Shown here: one piece after another, positions 18,484 through 26,595 of the stretch | How the letters are laid out: every line of letters begins with the position of its first letter | Numbering within the stretch: the stretch's first letter is position 1 | Origin: Ignavibacteria bacterium | GTDB taxonomy: Bacteria > Bacteroidota > Ignavibacteria > Kapaibacteriales > Kapaibacteriaceae | DNA: 64,000 bases | Direction of reading: 5' to 3' | Assembly: GCA_947495975.1 (NCBI GenBank) | Contig: CANMBE010000007.1 | Coordinates: 62,001-126,000, forward strand | Translations under genes and position numbers: made by a program | The notes under the pieces: model-generated | What the model was told of the DNA's origin: nothing | The model's database searches: none | The model's input: the letters and a program-made list of their open reading frames with translations, nothing else

Positions 18484-19959
18484 ATGCCATCGTTGCGTCC
18501 CATATCGTTGATACCTCACATCCGATCAATTCTGCTTGTGATTCTCGCCACATTCATTGGCTTTTGTCCAGTTGATTTGGAGGGGGCTCGCCAAAAGCCA
18601 AAAAAGAAGACCACGCAGACGGTACGAAAAAAGGGCAGTTCAAAGTCCCGAGGCGCGAGTAGAAAGAAGAGCCGTAAGCGGAGGAACGTTCGCGTACGGA
18701 TTGCTCCGATCACAGCGCTCACGGTTCTGCACGAAAGAGAACTTGGACCTGGTATTCGCTATCTGCAGTATCGGTCCAACGGGTCGCGAGCAGTAATTGT
18801 CCACGTCCTGTCAATGGATCGCACAATCCCTGGTAATGCTCTTAGGCTCATTAAGGGTGAAGATCATGCGGTGGGTCTCGAGCGATTGGGTGATATGGCT
18901 CTACGCTATGATTCCACAAGTGACAACGAAATGTATGGAGTGGTGAACGGGAATTTTTGGCGAGCCGTAAGAAATACGATGATCGGTCCGTGTGTGATAG
19001 ATGGAGAAGTTGTTGAATTCAACCCATATAAGCATTGGACGAGTGTATTCATTGATGTGCAAAACAAAGTATTCATCGATACAATTGCATTGTCGGGAAC
19101 AGCAAAAGTTGGCGGCAGATCATATCAATTGTCATCAGTAAACAGACGTAGCGATACCGGTGTGGTAGTCTACAATTCATACGGTGGTGATGCAATTCCT
19201 CATGTGAGCTCAAAAGAAATTGAGAACGCTTTTCATGAAGCTGTAAAAGATTCTGTATTTCAGGAGAGTGATTCCACTGAGCTCGCCTTTACAACTGAAC
19301 TATTGAAGAATGAGATTGCCCGAGCTCAACGAGAGGTAAATGTAGAATATCCAATGGTGAAGGTTTGTGTGCGATACTTGCGTTCACCATCGGTGAATGT
19401 TCCGTTTCCATGCCAGGTCTTAAGCGTAGACACGGGCACAGTGAAAATGCCGTTACGCGGCGCAGTGGTTTCGTTTTCGCGGGCGGCGCTCAATGGGAAT
19501 TGGCCACGACTTGGCGACACCCTTACGCTGACGTATTCAACAAGCAAACACAATGCAACACGGTTTATGAATGCAGTTTGTGGAACACCACGGCTTGTGC
19601 GAAATGGCGTAGCCAAGCATGAGGCAAAAATGGAAGGCAGCACAGGACGTAGGTTTATCCAGGACAACCTAGCTCGCACTGCGCTGGGAGTTGATCGAAG
19701 TGGCAATCGAATTGTCCTCGCCGCTATTCGGCCGGACAGGCCTGAGGATGGCACGCACGGAGCAACACTTCAGCAAACCGCACAGATCATGGCGCTCCTT
19801 GGTTGTTATGACGCAATGAATCTTGATGGCGGGGGATCGGCAGGTATGGTGGTAGGCAAAGACCACGTATTCTATGACGGTGTTGATCCGCTTACCAGAC
19901 GGCTTGGCCTAGGAGTGGGGATGGTAAAGCTCTCCAAGATTCTTCGCGGACCTCGCTAG
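18484..19959 (+). CDS. Phosphodiester glycosidase (NAGPA/DUF2233) family exported protein
   Basis: A 491-residue protein with a hydrophobic N-terminus (about residues 10-30, SILLVILATFIGFCPV), then an exceptionally basic linker (about 35-70, dominated by Lys/Arg/Ser). The phosphodiester-glycosidase fold related to GlcNAc-1-phosphodiester alpha-N-acetylglucosaminidase follows: VNGNFWRAV, ALGVDRSGNRIVLAAI and the C-terminal signature NLDGGGSAGMVV. Between them is an inserted segment of about 150 residues, unusual for the family. The start ATG 18484 lies seven bases after AATATTTG, a near match to the -7 box. The stop codon shares the palindrome CTAG with the stop of namZ on the opposite strand. 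Probably acts on envelope or extracellular glycan phosphodiesters; substrate unknown. Confidence 0.75.
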   Translation: MPSLRPISLIPHIRSILLVILATFIGFCPVDLEGARQKPKKKTTQTVRKKGSSKSRGASRKKSRKRRNVRVRIAPITALTVLHERELGPGIRYLQYRSNGSRAVIVHVLSMDRTIPGNALRLIKGEDHAVGLERLGDMALRYDSTSDNEMYGVVNGNFWRAVRNTMIGPCVIDGEVVEFNPYKHWTSVFIDVQNKVFIDTIALSGTAKVGGRSYQLSSVNRRSDTGVVVYNSYGGDAIPHVSSKEIENAFHEAVKDSVFQESDSTELAFTTELLKNEIARAQREVNVEYPMVKVCVRYLRSPSVNVPFPCQVLSVDTGTVKMPLRGAVVSFSRAALNGNWPRLGDTLTLTYSTSKHNATRFMNAVCGTPRLVRNGVAKHEAKMEGSTGRRFIQDNLARTALGVDRSGNRIVLAAIRPDRPEDGTHGATLQQTAQIMALLGCYDAMNLDGGGSAGMVVGKDHVFYDGVDPLTRRLGLGVGMVKLSKILRGPR

Positions 19960-21191
19960 TCATATAACAAGTAGCGCTTGCGTTTCTCAACGAAGAGCGC
20001 AAGTCCTTGCCGGCCGATTCGCTCAAGTTCAGCAAGGGGCTTTCCTTTTACAATGGCAATTACGAGCTCTGAAGATCCACACGCTTTTGCGAACATCTTT
20101 CCGTGTTTCGTTTGCAACAATGTATCAGGAAAAGAATCTGGACGTAGCAATCGTAAGCGCCACAACAACGCGAGTGCTGCTTGGTAAGGCTTCCACGATC
20201 TCTCCATGCTGACGTAATATCCATCGCAAATGATGTTCGCATATTTTGCGGAGGACGGTTGAAATCGTGCGCGAGAAACATTGACGCCATTTCGGCGACA
20301 GTGAATTTCTAATAGAGTATCACGAGGAAAGTCCGGCGACCCTATCACTGTAAAGGGGCTTGCTGTTCCCATTCCAATGCTGCAGGGCCCTAGCTCTCCA
20401 AGAAGTCCCGTAATCGCATATCCACGCACCGCATGTATACTGGGAATGTTTGGAGACGTTGGGTACCAACGAAGCCCGGTTTCTTCCCATATCATGTTTC
20501 TCTTCCAGCGCTTACAGCGAATAACGGTGAGTGAGCACACACGGGAGATGCCAAGTGAATCTTTTGAGAGCCAACCTTCGCCATTGGCCATGGTAGCTAG
20601 TTCACCCATGGTAAAGCCATGCACATATGGGACGGGGATTCGTCCAATGAATGAGCGAAGCGTATCATCCGGCAAATTCCCATCAACAACATGTCCGCCT
20701 AGTGGGTTTGGCCTATCAAGTATCATGCATGGTACGCTCCATTGAGCACAGGCCTCCATCACTTCGATCATTGTTGACACATAGGTGTAAGATCGTACGC
20801 CAATGTCTTGCATGTCTACAACAACCACATCCGCGCCTGACAACATGGAGCGACCAGGTCTGCGCAGTGGCCCGTATAATGACACTGCTGGTACATGCAT
20901 CACGGTATCATCAGCAACGGCTTTGCCTGCTGGAATCACACCAAAATATCCGTGCTCTGGTGCCAAGAGTCGCAGTGTAGTAACATCGGTACGAGCAAGA
21001 AACTCTTCTGCTGTTGATGTACCCCTTTGTGTGCGTGCAGCCGCATGAGTGACAAGAACAACTTTCTTCCCTCGCAGCAATGCGAATTCTGTATCAATGA
21101 GATTATCGATTCCACATTTTACTTGCGCACTCGCAACAGTCATGGTGAACTGAAGAATGAGTAAAATCAACGGCATCACTATACTTTTCAT
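19956..21191 (-). CDS. namZ: Exo-beta-N-acetylmuramidase NamZ (DUF1343)
   Basis: The DUF1343 family includes NamZ, which releases terminal MurNAc from peptidoglycan glycans. The 411-residue protein has a signal peptide (cleavage after ASAQ, about residue 23) and the family motifs VLVTHAAARTQRGTST, LLAPEHGYFGV, DVVVVDMQDIGVRSYTYVSTM, ILDRPNPLGG, IPVPYVHGFTMGELA, LRWYPTSPNIPS and LGELGPCSIGMGTASPF. It overlaps xerD by four bases (ATGA) and ends in the CTAG shared with the convergent glycosidase gene. Together with cytoplasmic NagZ at 43705 it fits muropeptide turnover. Assignment to the family is firm; the precise activity is from the family. Confidence 0.88.
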   Translation of the reverse strand: MKSIVMPLILLILQFTMTVASAQVKCGIDNLIDTEFALLRGKKVVLVTHAAARTQRGTSTAEEFLARTDVTTLRLLAPEHGYFGVIPAGKAVADDTVMHVPAVSLYGPLRRPGRSMLSGADVVVVDMQDIGVRSYTYVSTMIEVMEACAQWSVPCMILDRPNPLGGHVVDGNLPDDTLRSFIGRIPVPYVHGFTMGELATMANGEGWLSKDSLGISRVCSLTVIRCKRWKRNMIWEETGLRWYPTSPNIPSIHAVRGYAITGLLGELGPCSIGMGTASPFTVIGSPDFPRDTLLEIHCRRNGVNVSRARFQPSSAKYANIICDGYYVSMERSWKPYQAALALLWRLRLLRPDSFPDTLLQTKHGKMFAKACGSSELVIAIVKGKPLAELERIGRQGLALFVEKRKRYLLYD

Positions 21192-22108
21192 CGTCGCTGT
21201 TTTGACCGTGGATGAAAGAGGGTATGCATTTCTTTAACGTAATCACGATCTATGTGTGTGTAGATCTGAGTTGTGGCAATATCGGCGTGACCCAACATTT
21301 CTTGCACAGCGCGTAGGTCTGCGCCCCCTTCAAGTAAGTGTGTTGCAAAAGAATGCCTGAACATATGTGGATGAACATGTTGCTCAATGTTTGCTTTTAC
21401 ACTGGCGTCTTGAATAACATTCCAAACGGTCATGCGCGAAAGCTGCTTTCCGCGAGAAGAGAGAAACAGCACGTCATCAGTATCAGCCGAGCGGATAAGA
21501 CTTGCCCGTGCAGTGCTCTGATACAGAGCGATCCATGCGAGAGCTTCATCGCCTATTGGAACTATGCGCTCCTTTGATCCCTTGCCAAAGACGCGCACAA
21601 GTTCACCATCTGCAATTATATCTCGTTGCCGAAGTCCAGTGAGCTCACTCACTCTCAATCCGCATGCATACATCGATTCGAGCATAGCGCGATTACGAAG
21701 TGAATACGCATCGCCAGCGTCAAATGCCTCGAGTAGTGCGCGCATTTGTTCAACTGATAGACAGTCTGGCAGCAGCCGCTTTGAACGAGGCAGTTCCATC
21801 GCCTCGGTAAAGTCTTTTGTAATCTTTGTTGATCCAAGCAAATACCGATGCAGATGTTTGATCGACGATAGGTAACGAGAGCGGCTCGTAGCACTCAGTC
21901 CGGCAGCAGCCAGGGTTTCAAAAAAATCTCTACCCTGAGCAAGCGTTGCATCGGAGAACGAGGCTATGGCCTGACTGTCGAGATACTGAGCATACATACG
22001 AATATCATGTTCGTATGCAGAGAGCGTTGTTTCGGCAAGCCCCTTTTCAAATCTCACAGATTGCAGAAACTGTTGAATGTCGCGATTGATCGATTGTGGC
22101 AGATCCAT
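21188..22108 (-). CDS. xerD: Site-specific tyrosine recombinase XerD/XerC
   Basis: Tyrosine recombinase that resolves chromosome dimers at dif. From ATG 22108 the 306 residues show an N-terminal SAM-like core-binding domain and the full catalytic set: Arg152 (CGLRVSEL), Lys176 (GKGSKERIVPI), His248 and Arg251 (HPHMFRHSFATHLLEGG), His274 (LGHADIATTQ) and Tyr283 (QIYTH). A GTG one codon upstream (22111) is an alternative start; the ATG overlaps the stop of the upstream 7TM-HD gene as TGATG. The sequence is most like XerD (HVHPHMFRHSFATHLLEGGA style), but XerC cannot be excluded. No attachment site or mobile element is visible nearby, so a housekeeping role is likely. Confidence 0.87.
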   Translation of the reverse strand: MDLPQSINRDIQQFLQSVRFEKGLAETTLSAYEHDIRMYAQYLDSQAIASFSDATLAQGRDFFETLAAAGLSATSRSRYLSSIKHLHRYLLGSTKITKDFTEAMELPRSKRLLPDCLSVEQMRALLEAFDAGDAYSLRNRAMLESMYACGLRVSELTGLRQRDIIADGELVRVFGKGSKERIVPIGDEALAWIALYQSTARASLIRSADTDDVLFLSSRGKQLSRMTVWNVIQDASVKANIEQHVHPHMFRHSFATHLLEGGADLRAVQEMLGHADIATTQIYTHIDRDYVKEMHTLFHPRSKQRR

Positions 22109-24243
22109 CACGGCTGTGGCAACTCTGGGGTCTCGCGCGTGTCCTTGTAACGAACTCGTTGATGCGAAGATCCAAGGAGACTTTTAATAAACGACTCTTT
22201 GATTACATCAAGGTCATTCAATGTAAGGGGCGTATTACTCAGTTGTCCATCGGACGTTCTGTCGAGAATGATCTGATGCACAGCACGCTCAATCTGATCG
22301 CGTTGAGAGGTGTCAAGTAATCGAGAGAGCGCTTCAACAGCATCTGCGAGCATAACAACAGCCGTTTCTTTGCTGTCTGGTTTTGGACCCGGATACCGAA
22401 AGTCTTGCTCATCAATCAGGACCTCCTTTTCAAAAGCCTCATCGATTGCCTTCGCATAAAAATGTCTGATGAGCACGGTGCCATGATGCATTGGCACGAA
22501 CTTCCAAATACGATCAGGAAGTTTATACTCTCGCGCAAGTTCTATTCCATCTTGCACGTGTTGACGGATAATAGCAGCACTCTTCTTTGGTGAGAGTCTA
22601 TCGTGCTTGTTATCGATATCAATCTGATTCTCAATGAAGTATTCCGACTTCTCGAGCTTGCCAATGTCATGATACAGCGCACCTACGCGTGCAAGGAGTG
22701 CGTTGGCGCCAATGGCTGCAGCGGCCGATTCGCTAAGTCTTACCACGGCCATTGTGTGCTGATATGTGCCAGGTGCCCGCTCGTTGAGCTTCTTGAGCAA
22801 AGGATGATTGATGTCGTCAAACTCTTCAAGGCGTAGATCAGTTGCCAGGTTCAGCGTGCGCTCCATAACAAGAATCACTGCAAATGCAAGCAGTGGTGAG
22901 ATCACTGCGTTCGCAGCCGATGCGCCGAGTTTCAGAATGAGAGCAAGTGCCGGTGTATCCCGCTCAAGTTCAATTGATAGTGTAACCACCACAAGACCGA
23001 TGAGGATAGACAATATCGACGTAAAAATCTGTGTACGAGCATGCAGATTCGTGGCTGAATAGGCAGCCATTGCTCCACCAGCAATGAGAACAACAGCAAT
23101 CACGTGGTCATTACCTCTTGCCGCTGCAACGGATAATGAGCACGCGAGCGTTACGACAATGGCCGTTCTCACATCGTACAAGATGGAGGTGAGCATAGCT
23201 AGACCCGGCACGATGATAACGTATTCGAGCGGCAGTGCCGTTGGCAGAGCAATGGTAACCCAACCAAATCCGGCTGATAAAACGGGCATAGAAAGCAGGC
23301 TTGCTAGTTGGCCGTTGCGCTGAAATGAAGAGCGCCGCACATAGTACAAATACAGTGCAACCATGCTTATGAGAAACAGTGCATGGCCGAACGCACCAAT
23401 AACAACGAGAAAAGAAAACTGCGATGTTGACCGCAGATATTCCCCATATCGATAGGCAGCAAGACGTTCAAGAATGGTGCCGTCAACACGTTGCCCTTTA
23501 CGAACGATAACGTCACCACGCTGAACGATTTCAGCAGTTATTGCAACATTTTGTGCAGCTTCTGTGCGTGCAATTGTCCATGCGCGATCATCAAGGCGTA
23601 GTGTTGGTACAAGTGCAGCTCTCAGAATTCTTGTAACGTTCTGCCGCAGGTCCTCACTCAAATCAGAAAACATTGATTCAAAAGCAAGAGCAACATCAAC
23701 AGAGTCGCGTATCGTAGTCATCGGAATGATACGTTCTTCAGCCGATGGCAACAACTCAACAACAACATCGCCTGGTAATTGCGCATTGTCTCTATCAACA
23801 ATCTCCGTCTGGTATACATCGCGAAGAGCGTTCTTCCCACGCACGGACAGCACTGCTTTAGCAGGCTCTGGCGCGCGTTCAACTTCTGCTTGAAGTATTG
23901 CATTGGAAAGCGCCACGGCACCTATCTTGCGCCTCACTGTAGCGGGAGTTGTGCGCTGTGCAATTTCTCTGTTGCGGGCCAGAGAATCAGCACTTCTCTC
24001 TACTGGGAATGGATAATCGGCAATCACCGACTCTTCGGTCCAACTTGTACCAATGCGCGATCGGTCAAATGCTGTTCGCTGTGTGTCACCAAGACGACCA
24101 GGGAGAAAGGCCATCAAAGACAACGTAGCAGCAACGATGATAACAATCCGAAGTACCCTAGACGTAACCAAACCGCCAGCGGCCGCCGAGGCACGATCTT
24201 CTTCGCGGATCTGCTCAAACAATGTCGGTTTTTGGAGTGTCAT
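22108..24243 (-). CDS. 7TM-HD family cyclic-di-AMP phosphodiesterase-like protein (PgpH type)
   Basis: A 711-residue inner-membrane protein. The order is: an N-terminal helix (about 30-48); a periplasmic 7TMR-HDED domain (about 60-280, with VVRKGQRVDGTILERL as IVRKGQ-type motif); seven transmembrane helices (about 285-470); and a cytoplasmic HD domain with the metal motif LYHDIGKLEKSEYFIENQ, followed by HGTVLIRHFY and MLADAVEALSR. This matches Listeria PgpH, which degrades c-di-AMP. That the product hydrolyses c-di-AMP here is inferred. ATG 24243 is 12 bases after the upstream crotonase stop, and that spacer contains the octamer AAGGGGCT. It overlaps xerD. Confidence 0.87.
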   Translation of the reverse strand: MTLQKPTLFEQIREEDRASAAAGGLVTSRVLRIVIIVAATLSLMAFLPGRLGDTQRTAFDRSRIGTSWTEESVIADYPFPVERSADSLARNREIAQRTTPATVRRKIGAVALSNAILQAEVERAPEPAKAVLSVRGKNALRDVYQTEIVDRDNAQLPGDVVVELLPSAEERIIPMTTIRDSVDVALAFESMFSDLSEDLRQNVTRILRAALVPTLRLDDRAWTIARTEAAQNVAITAEIVQRGDVIVRKGQRVDGTILERLAAYRYGEYLRSTSQFSFLVVIGAFGHALFLISMVALYLYYVRRSSFQRNGQLASLLSMPVLSAGFGWVTIALPTALPLEYVIIVPGLAMLTSILYDVRTAIVVTLACSLSVAAARGNDHVIAVVLIAGGAMAAYSATNLHARTQIFTSILSILIGLVVVTLSIELERDTPALALILKLGASAANAVISPLLAFAVILVMERTLNLATDLRLEEFDDINHPLLKKLNERAPGTYQHTMAVVRLSESAAAAIGANALLARVGALYHDIGKLEKSEYFIENQIDIDNKHDRLSPKKSAAIIRQHVQDGIELAREYKLPDRIWKFVPMHHGTVLIRHFYAKAIDEAFEKEVLIDEQDFRYPGPKPDSKETAVVMLADAVEALSRLLDTSQRDQIERAVHQIILDRTSDGQLSNTPLTLNDLDVIKESFIKSLLGSSHQRVRYKDTRETPELPQP

Positions 24244-24255
24244 GGTATAAGGGGC

Positions 24256-25041
24256 TTATTGTCCGGTAAACTTTGGTGAGCGCTTTTCAATAAAGGCTGC
24301 AACACCTTCAGTGTAATCAGATGAATCACCTGCACGCTGCTGATATTCAGCTTCAAGATCAAGCATTTCATCAAGTGGGGCATGGAGCCCCTTTTGCAGA
24401 AGAAATTTCACAAATCCGTAGCTCTGTGTTGGACCGGATGCGTATTGAGTTGCTACTGAGGTGAGTGCAGCAGAAAATGCTTTTGGATGCACTACCGAGT
24501 TCACCATACCAAGGTCTAGTGCTTGTTCTGCAGTGATAGGCTTGTTGAGAGTAGCAAACTCAAATGCTTTGGCATATCCCAACATCCGCGGATAGAACCA
24601 CGTTGCACCAGAGTCTGGCAATAAGGCAATGCCAATGAAGGCCTCTACAAGTCGCGCAGAGGAGCTCATGACTCGCACATCGCATGCAAGAGCAATTGAC
24701 AATCCTGCGCCCGCTGCAACACCATTGATGCCGCAAATGATTGGCTTGGGCATTTCGCGCATGAGGCGAATGATCGGATTGTATCTGCGTTTGATGGAAT
24801 CGTTTAGGTCTCGCTTATCACCAGATTTTGGAGCATCCTTCAGGTCTTGACCAGAGCAAAACGCCTTGCCAGCACCGGTTAGCACAACGCAGCGCACGTT
24901 CGCATTGCTCTGTGCGTCAACAAGCGCTGTGTATAAATCTGTCGTTAACTGCTCGTTGGCAGCGTTAAAGGAGTCTGGCCGATTGAGCGTAATCGTTCCA
25001 ATGCCGTTTTCAACCGTATACAAGATTGTTTCAAAGGTCAT
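24256..25041 (-). CDS. PaaG-like enoyl-CoA hydratase/isomerase
   Basis: A crotonase-family enzyme of 261 residues from ATG 25041. It resembles 2-(1,2-epoxy-1,2-dihydrophenyl)acetyl-CoA isomerase (PaaG): GKAFCSGQDLKD, NGVAAGAGLSIALACDVRV and LVEAFIGIALLPDSGATWFYPR, with Asp in the LLPDSG position used by PaaG for isomerisation instead of the second hydratase Glu. It lies four bases after a second crotonase gene (25046-25828) with GGAAAG as ribosome site. The pairing of a PaaF-like and a PaaG-like enzyme recalls phenylacetyl-CoA degradation, but no other paa genes are in view, so general beta-oxidation of odd substrates is equally possible. Confidence 0.8.
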   Translation of the reverse strand: MTFETILYTVENGIGTITLNRPDSFNAANEQLTTDLYTALVDAQSNANVRCVVLTGAGKAFCSGQDLKDAPKSGDKRDLNDSIKRRYNPIIRLMREMPKPIICGINGVAAGAGLSIALACDVRVMSSSARLVEAFIGIALLPDSGATWFYPRMLGYAKAFEFATLNKPITAEQALDLGMVNSVVHPKAFSAALTSVATQYASGPTQSYGFVKFLLQKGLHAPLDEMLDLEAEYQQRAGDSSDYTEGVAAFIEKRSPKFTGQ

Positions 25042-25045
25042 GCGT

Positions 25046-25828
25046 TCACTTTCCTTTCCATTCAGGTTTGCGCTTTTCCACAAAGGCGGCCATACCCTCT
25101 TTTTGATCTTCGGTTGCGAAGAGCATGTAGAAGTTTTTACGCTCCAGTTCAAGTCCGCCTTCAAGCGTTGTTGAAAACGCCTTCAGCACAGATTCCTTTG
25201 CAAGTTTCGTTGCAAGGGGCGCCTTGGACGCCACATCGCCTGCAAGGGCAAATGCTTCTTGCAAATAGAACTCTACGGGAACAACGCGGTTAACAAGTCC
25301 AGCCTGAAATGCTTGCTGCGCAGAGATGCTTCGGCCCGTCAGTACAATCTCCATTGCAAGGGCTTTGCCGACGGCCCGAGTCAGACGCTGCGTGCCGCCT
25401 GCACCAGGCATAACGCCAATGTTTATTTCGGGCTGACCAAATTGTGCTGTATCGCTGGCAACGATCATATCGGCAAGCATTGCTAACTCGCATCCTCCTC
25501 CAAGTGCAAAACCACTCACAGCAGCAATCACTGGAGTCTTGCACGTGCGAATGCGATCCCACCGAGCAAATTGATCTCGTTCAAGCATATTCACAGTTGT
25601 TGCATCAGACATCTCCGTGATGTCTGCACCGGCAGCAAAAGCACGATCACTTCCGTGAATAACAATGCAGCGCACGCTTGGATCGGCATCGAAGGACTCA
25701 AATGCCTGCACCAGCTCGGTCATTGTTTGCAGGCTCAACGCGTTGAGCACTGCAGGTCTGTTTAATGTAATAGCACCTACGCCTGGCTGAGCCATGTAGG
25801 TCTCGATACACGTATAGTCTGTAGTCAT
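25046..25828 (-). CDS. Enoyl-CoA hydratase (crotonase/PaaF-like)
   Basis: A 260-residue crotonase from ATG 25828; the extra 17 codons upstream are not conserved. Motifs: DRAFAAGADITEM (oxyanion hole), GFALGGGCELAMLADM and GQPEINIGVMPGAGGTQRL with both catalytic glutamates, and the normal tail AAFVEKRKPEWKGK. It should hydrate trans-2-enoyl-CoAs. It is the first gene of a minus-strand run crotonase-PaaG-like-7TM HD-xerD-namZ with gaps of 12 bases or less or overlaps. The 77-base spacer to divergent rsmE must hold both promoters; TAAGTTGT on the minus strand is only a weak -7 candidate. Confidence 0.87.
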   Translation of the reverse strand: MTTDYTCIETYMAQPGVGAITLNRPAVLNALSLQTMTELVQAFESFDADPSVRCIVIHGSDRAFAAGADITEMSDATTVNMLERDQFARWDRIRTCKTPVIAAVSGFALGGGCELAMLADMIVASDTAQFGQPEINIGVMPGAGGTQRLTRAVGKALAMEIVLTGRSISAQQAFQAGLVNRVVPVEFYLQEAFALAGDVASKAPLATKLAKESVLKAFSTTLEGGLELERKNFYMLFATEDQKEGMAAFVEKRKPEWKGK

Positions 25829-25905
25829 AGTCCCACTGATGGTTGAGAACAACTTAAAAATACGCATGTTCGGTGTCAAGGCTGAGTTTCACTTCGAGAA
25901 ATACC

Positions 25906-26595
25906 ATGGATCATATCTACATTGAAAGCTGCGTGGCAACAAATGAAACCGCGCCACTTGATTCTGACGCACTGCGGCATATTGCTGCGCTGCGCCTACG
26001 TGATGGCGAACAGGTGAGAGTGCTCAATGGTAAGGGTCTTGTTGCTGCGTGCACGATTGAGCGGCTAGGCTCTCAGGTGACACTTAGGCTGGGTGAACGA
26101 GAAGAACGCCCTAAGCCGATTGCCCTTACCCTTGTGATGTCGGTCCTCGACAGCCGAGACAGATTTGAGTTTGCCCTAGAAAAGGCCACAGAGCTTGGTA
26201 TGACCACATTTGTGCCTCTGCTTGCAGAGCGGGCACAACATCATCGTACAAGCAACGCGCGTCTGGTTGCCAAGGCCATAGCCGCAATTACCCAGTGTGG
26301 AGTTGCGTGGCTACCGGAGATTGCCGCTCCGGTGTCGATTGATGATTTCCCGTGGGCAACATGTACTATCGTGGGTGATGAAAATGGGTCCACTCCATCA
26401 GATATAGGCGCCGATGTCTGCGTTGTTGTTGGGCCAGAAGGCGATTTTTCTGATCGTGAGAAGCAGATACTCAATGAAGACCCACGAACGCTGCGTTGGG
26501 CAGTAGGTAACAACCGACTACGTGCCGAGACGGCTGCAATAGCGTTGATTGCCAATGTTGTTCGTGGTCTACCTCGTAACGATTATTCGAGTTGA
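25906..26595 (+). CDS. rsmE: 16S rRNA m3U1498 methyltransferase
   Basis: RsmE methylates N3 of U1498 in 16S rRNA. The 229-residue SPOUT-class protein starts at ATG 25906 (MDHIYIES), with an N-terminal PUA-like domain (HIAALRLRDGEQVRVLNGKG) and the SPOUT knot motifs ALEKATELGMTTFVPLLAER, VVVGPEGDFSDREKQIL and GNNRLRAETAAIALIANV. The C-terminus overlaps by 27 bases the end of the convergent surface-protein gene. Complete. Confidence 0.92.
   Translation: MDHIYIESCVATNETAPLDSDALRHIAALRLRDGEQVRVLNGKGLVAACTIERLGSQVTLRLGEREERPKPIALTLVMSVLDSRDRFEFALEKATELGMTTFVPLLAERAQHHRTSNARLVAKAIAAITQCGVAWLPEIAAPVSIDDFPWATCTIVGDENGSTPSDIGADVCVVVGPEGDFSDREKQILNEDPRTLRWAVGNNRLRAETAAIALIANVVRGLPRNDYSS

Noticed and set aside
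22108-24243. xerD with neighbouring genes as part of a mobile element
   Set aside because: No att repeats, transposase or phage genes; xerD is embedded by overlaps in a housekeeping-like operon.
24256-25828. The two adjacent crotonase genes as one broken gene
   Set aside because: Each has its own start, full fold and active-site motifs; they are different subfamilies (PaaG-like and hydratase).
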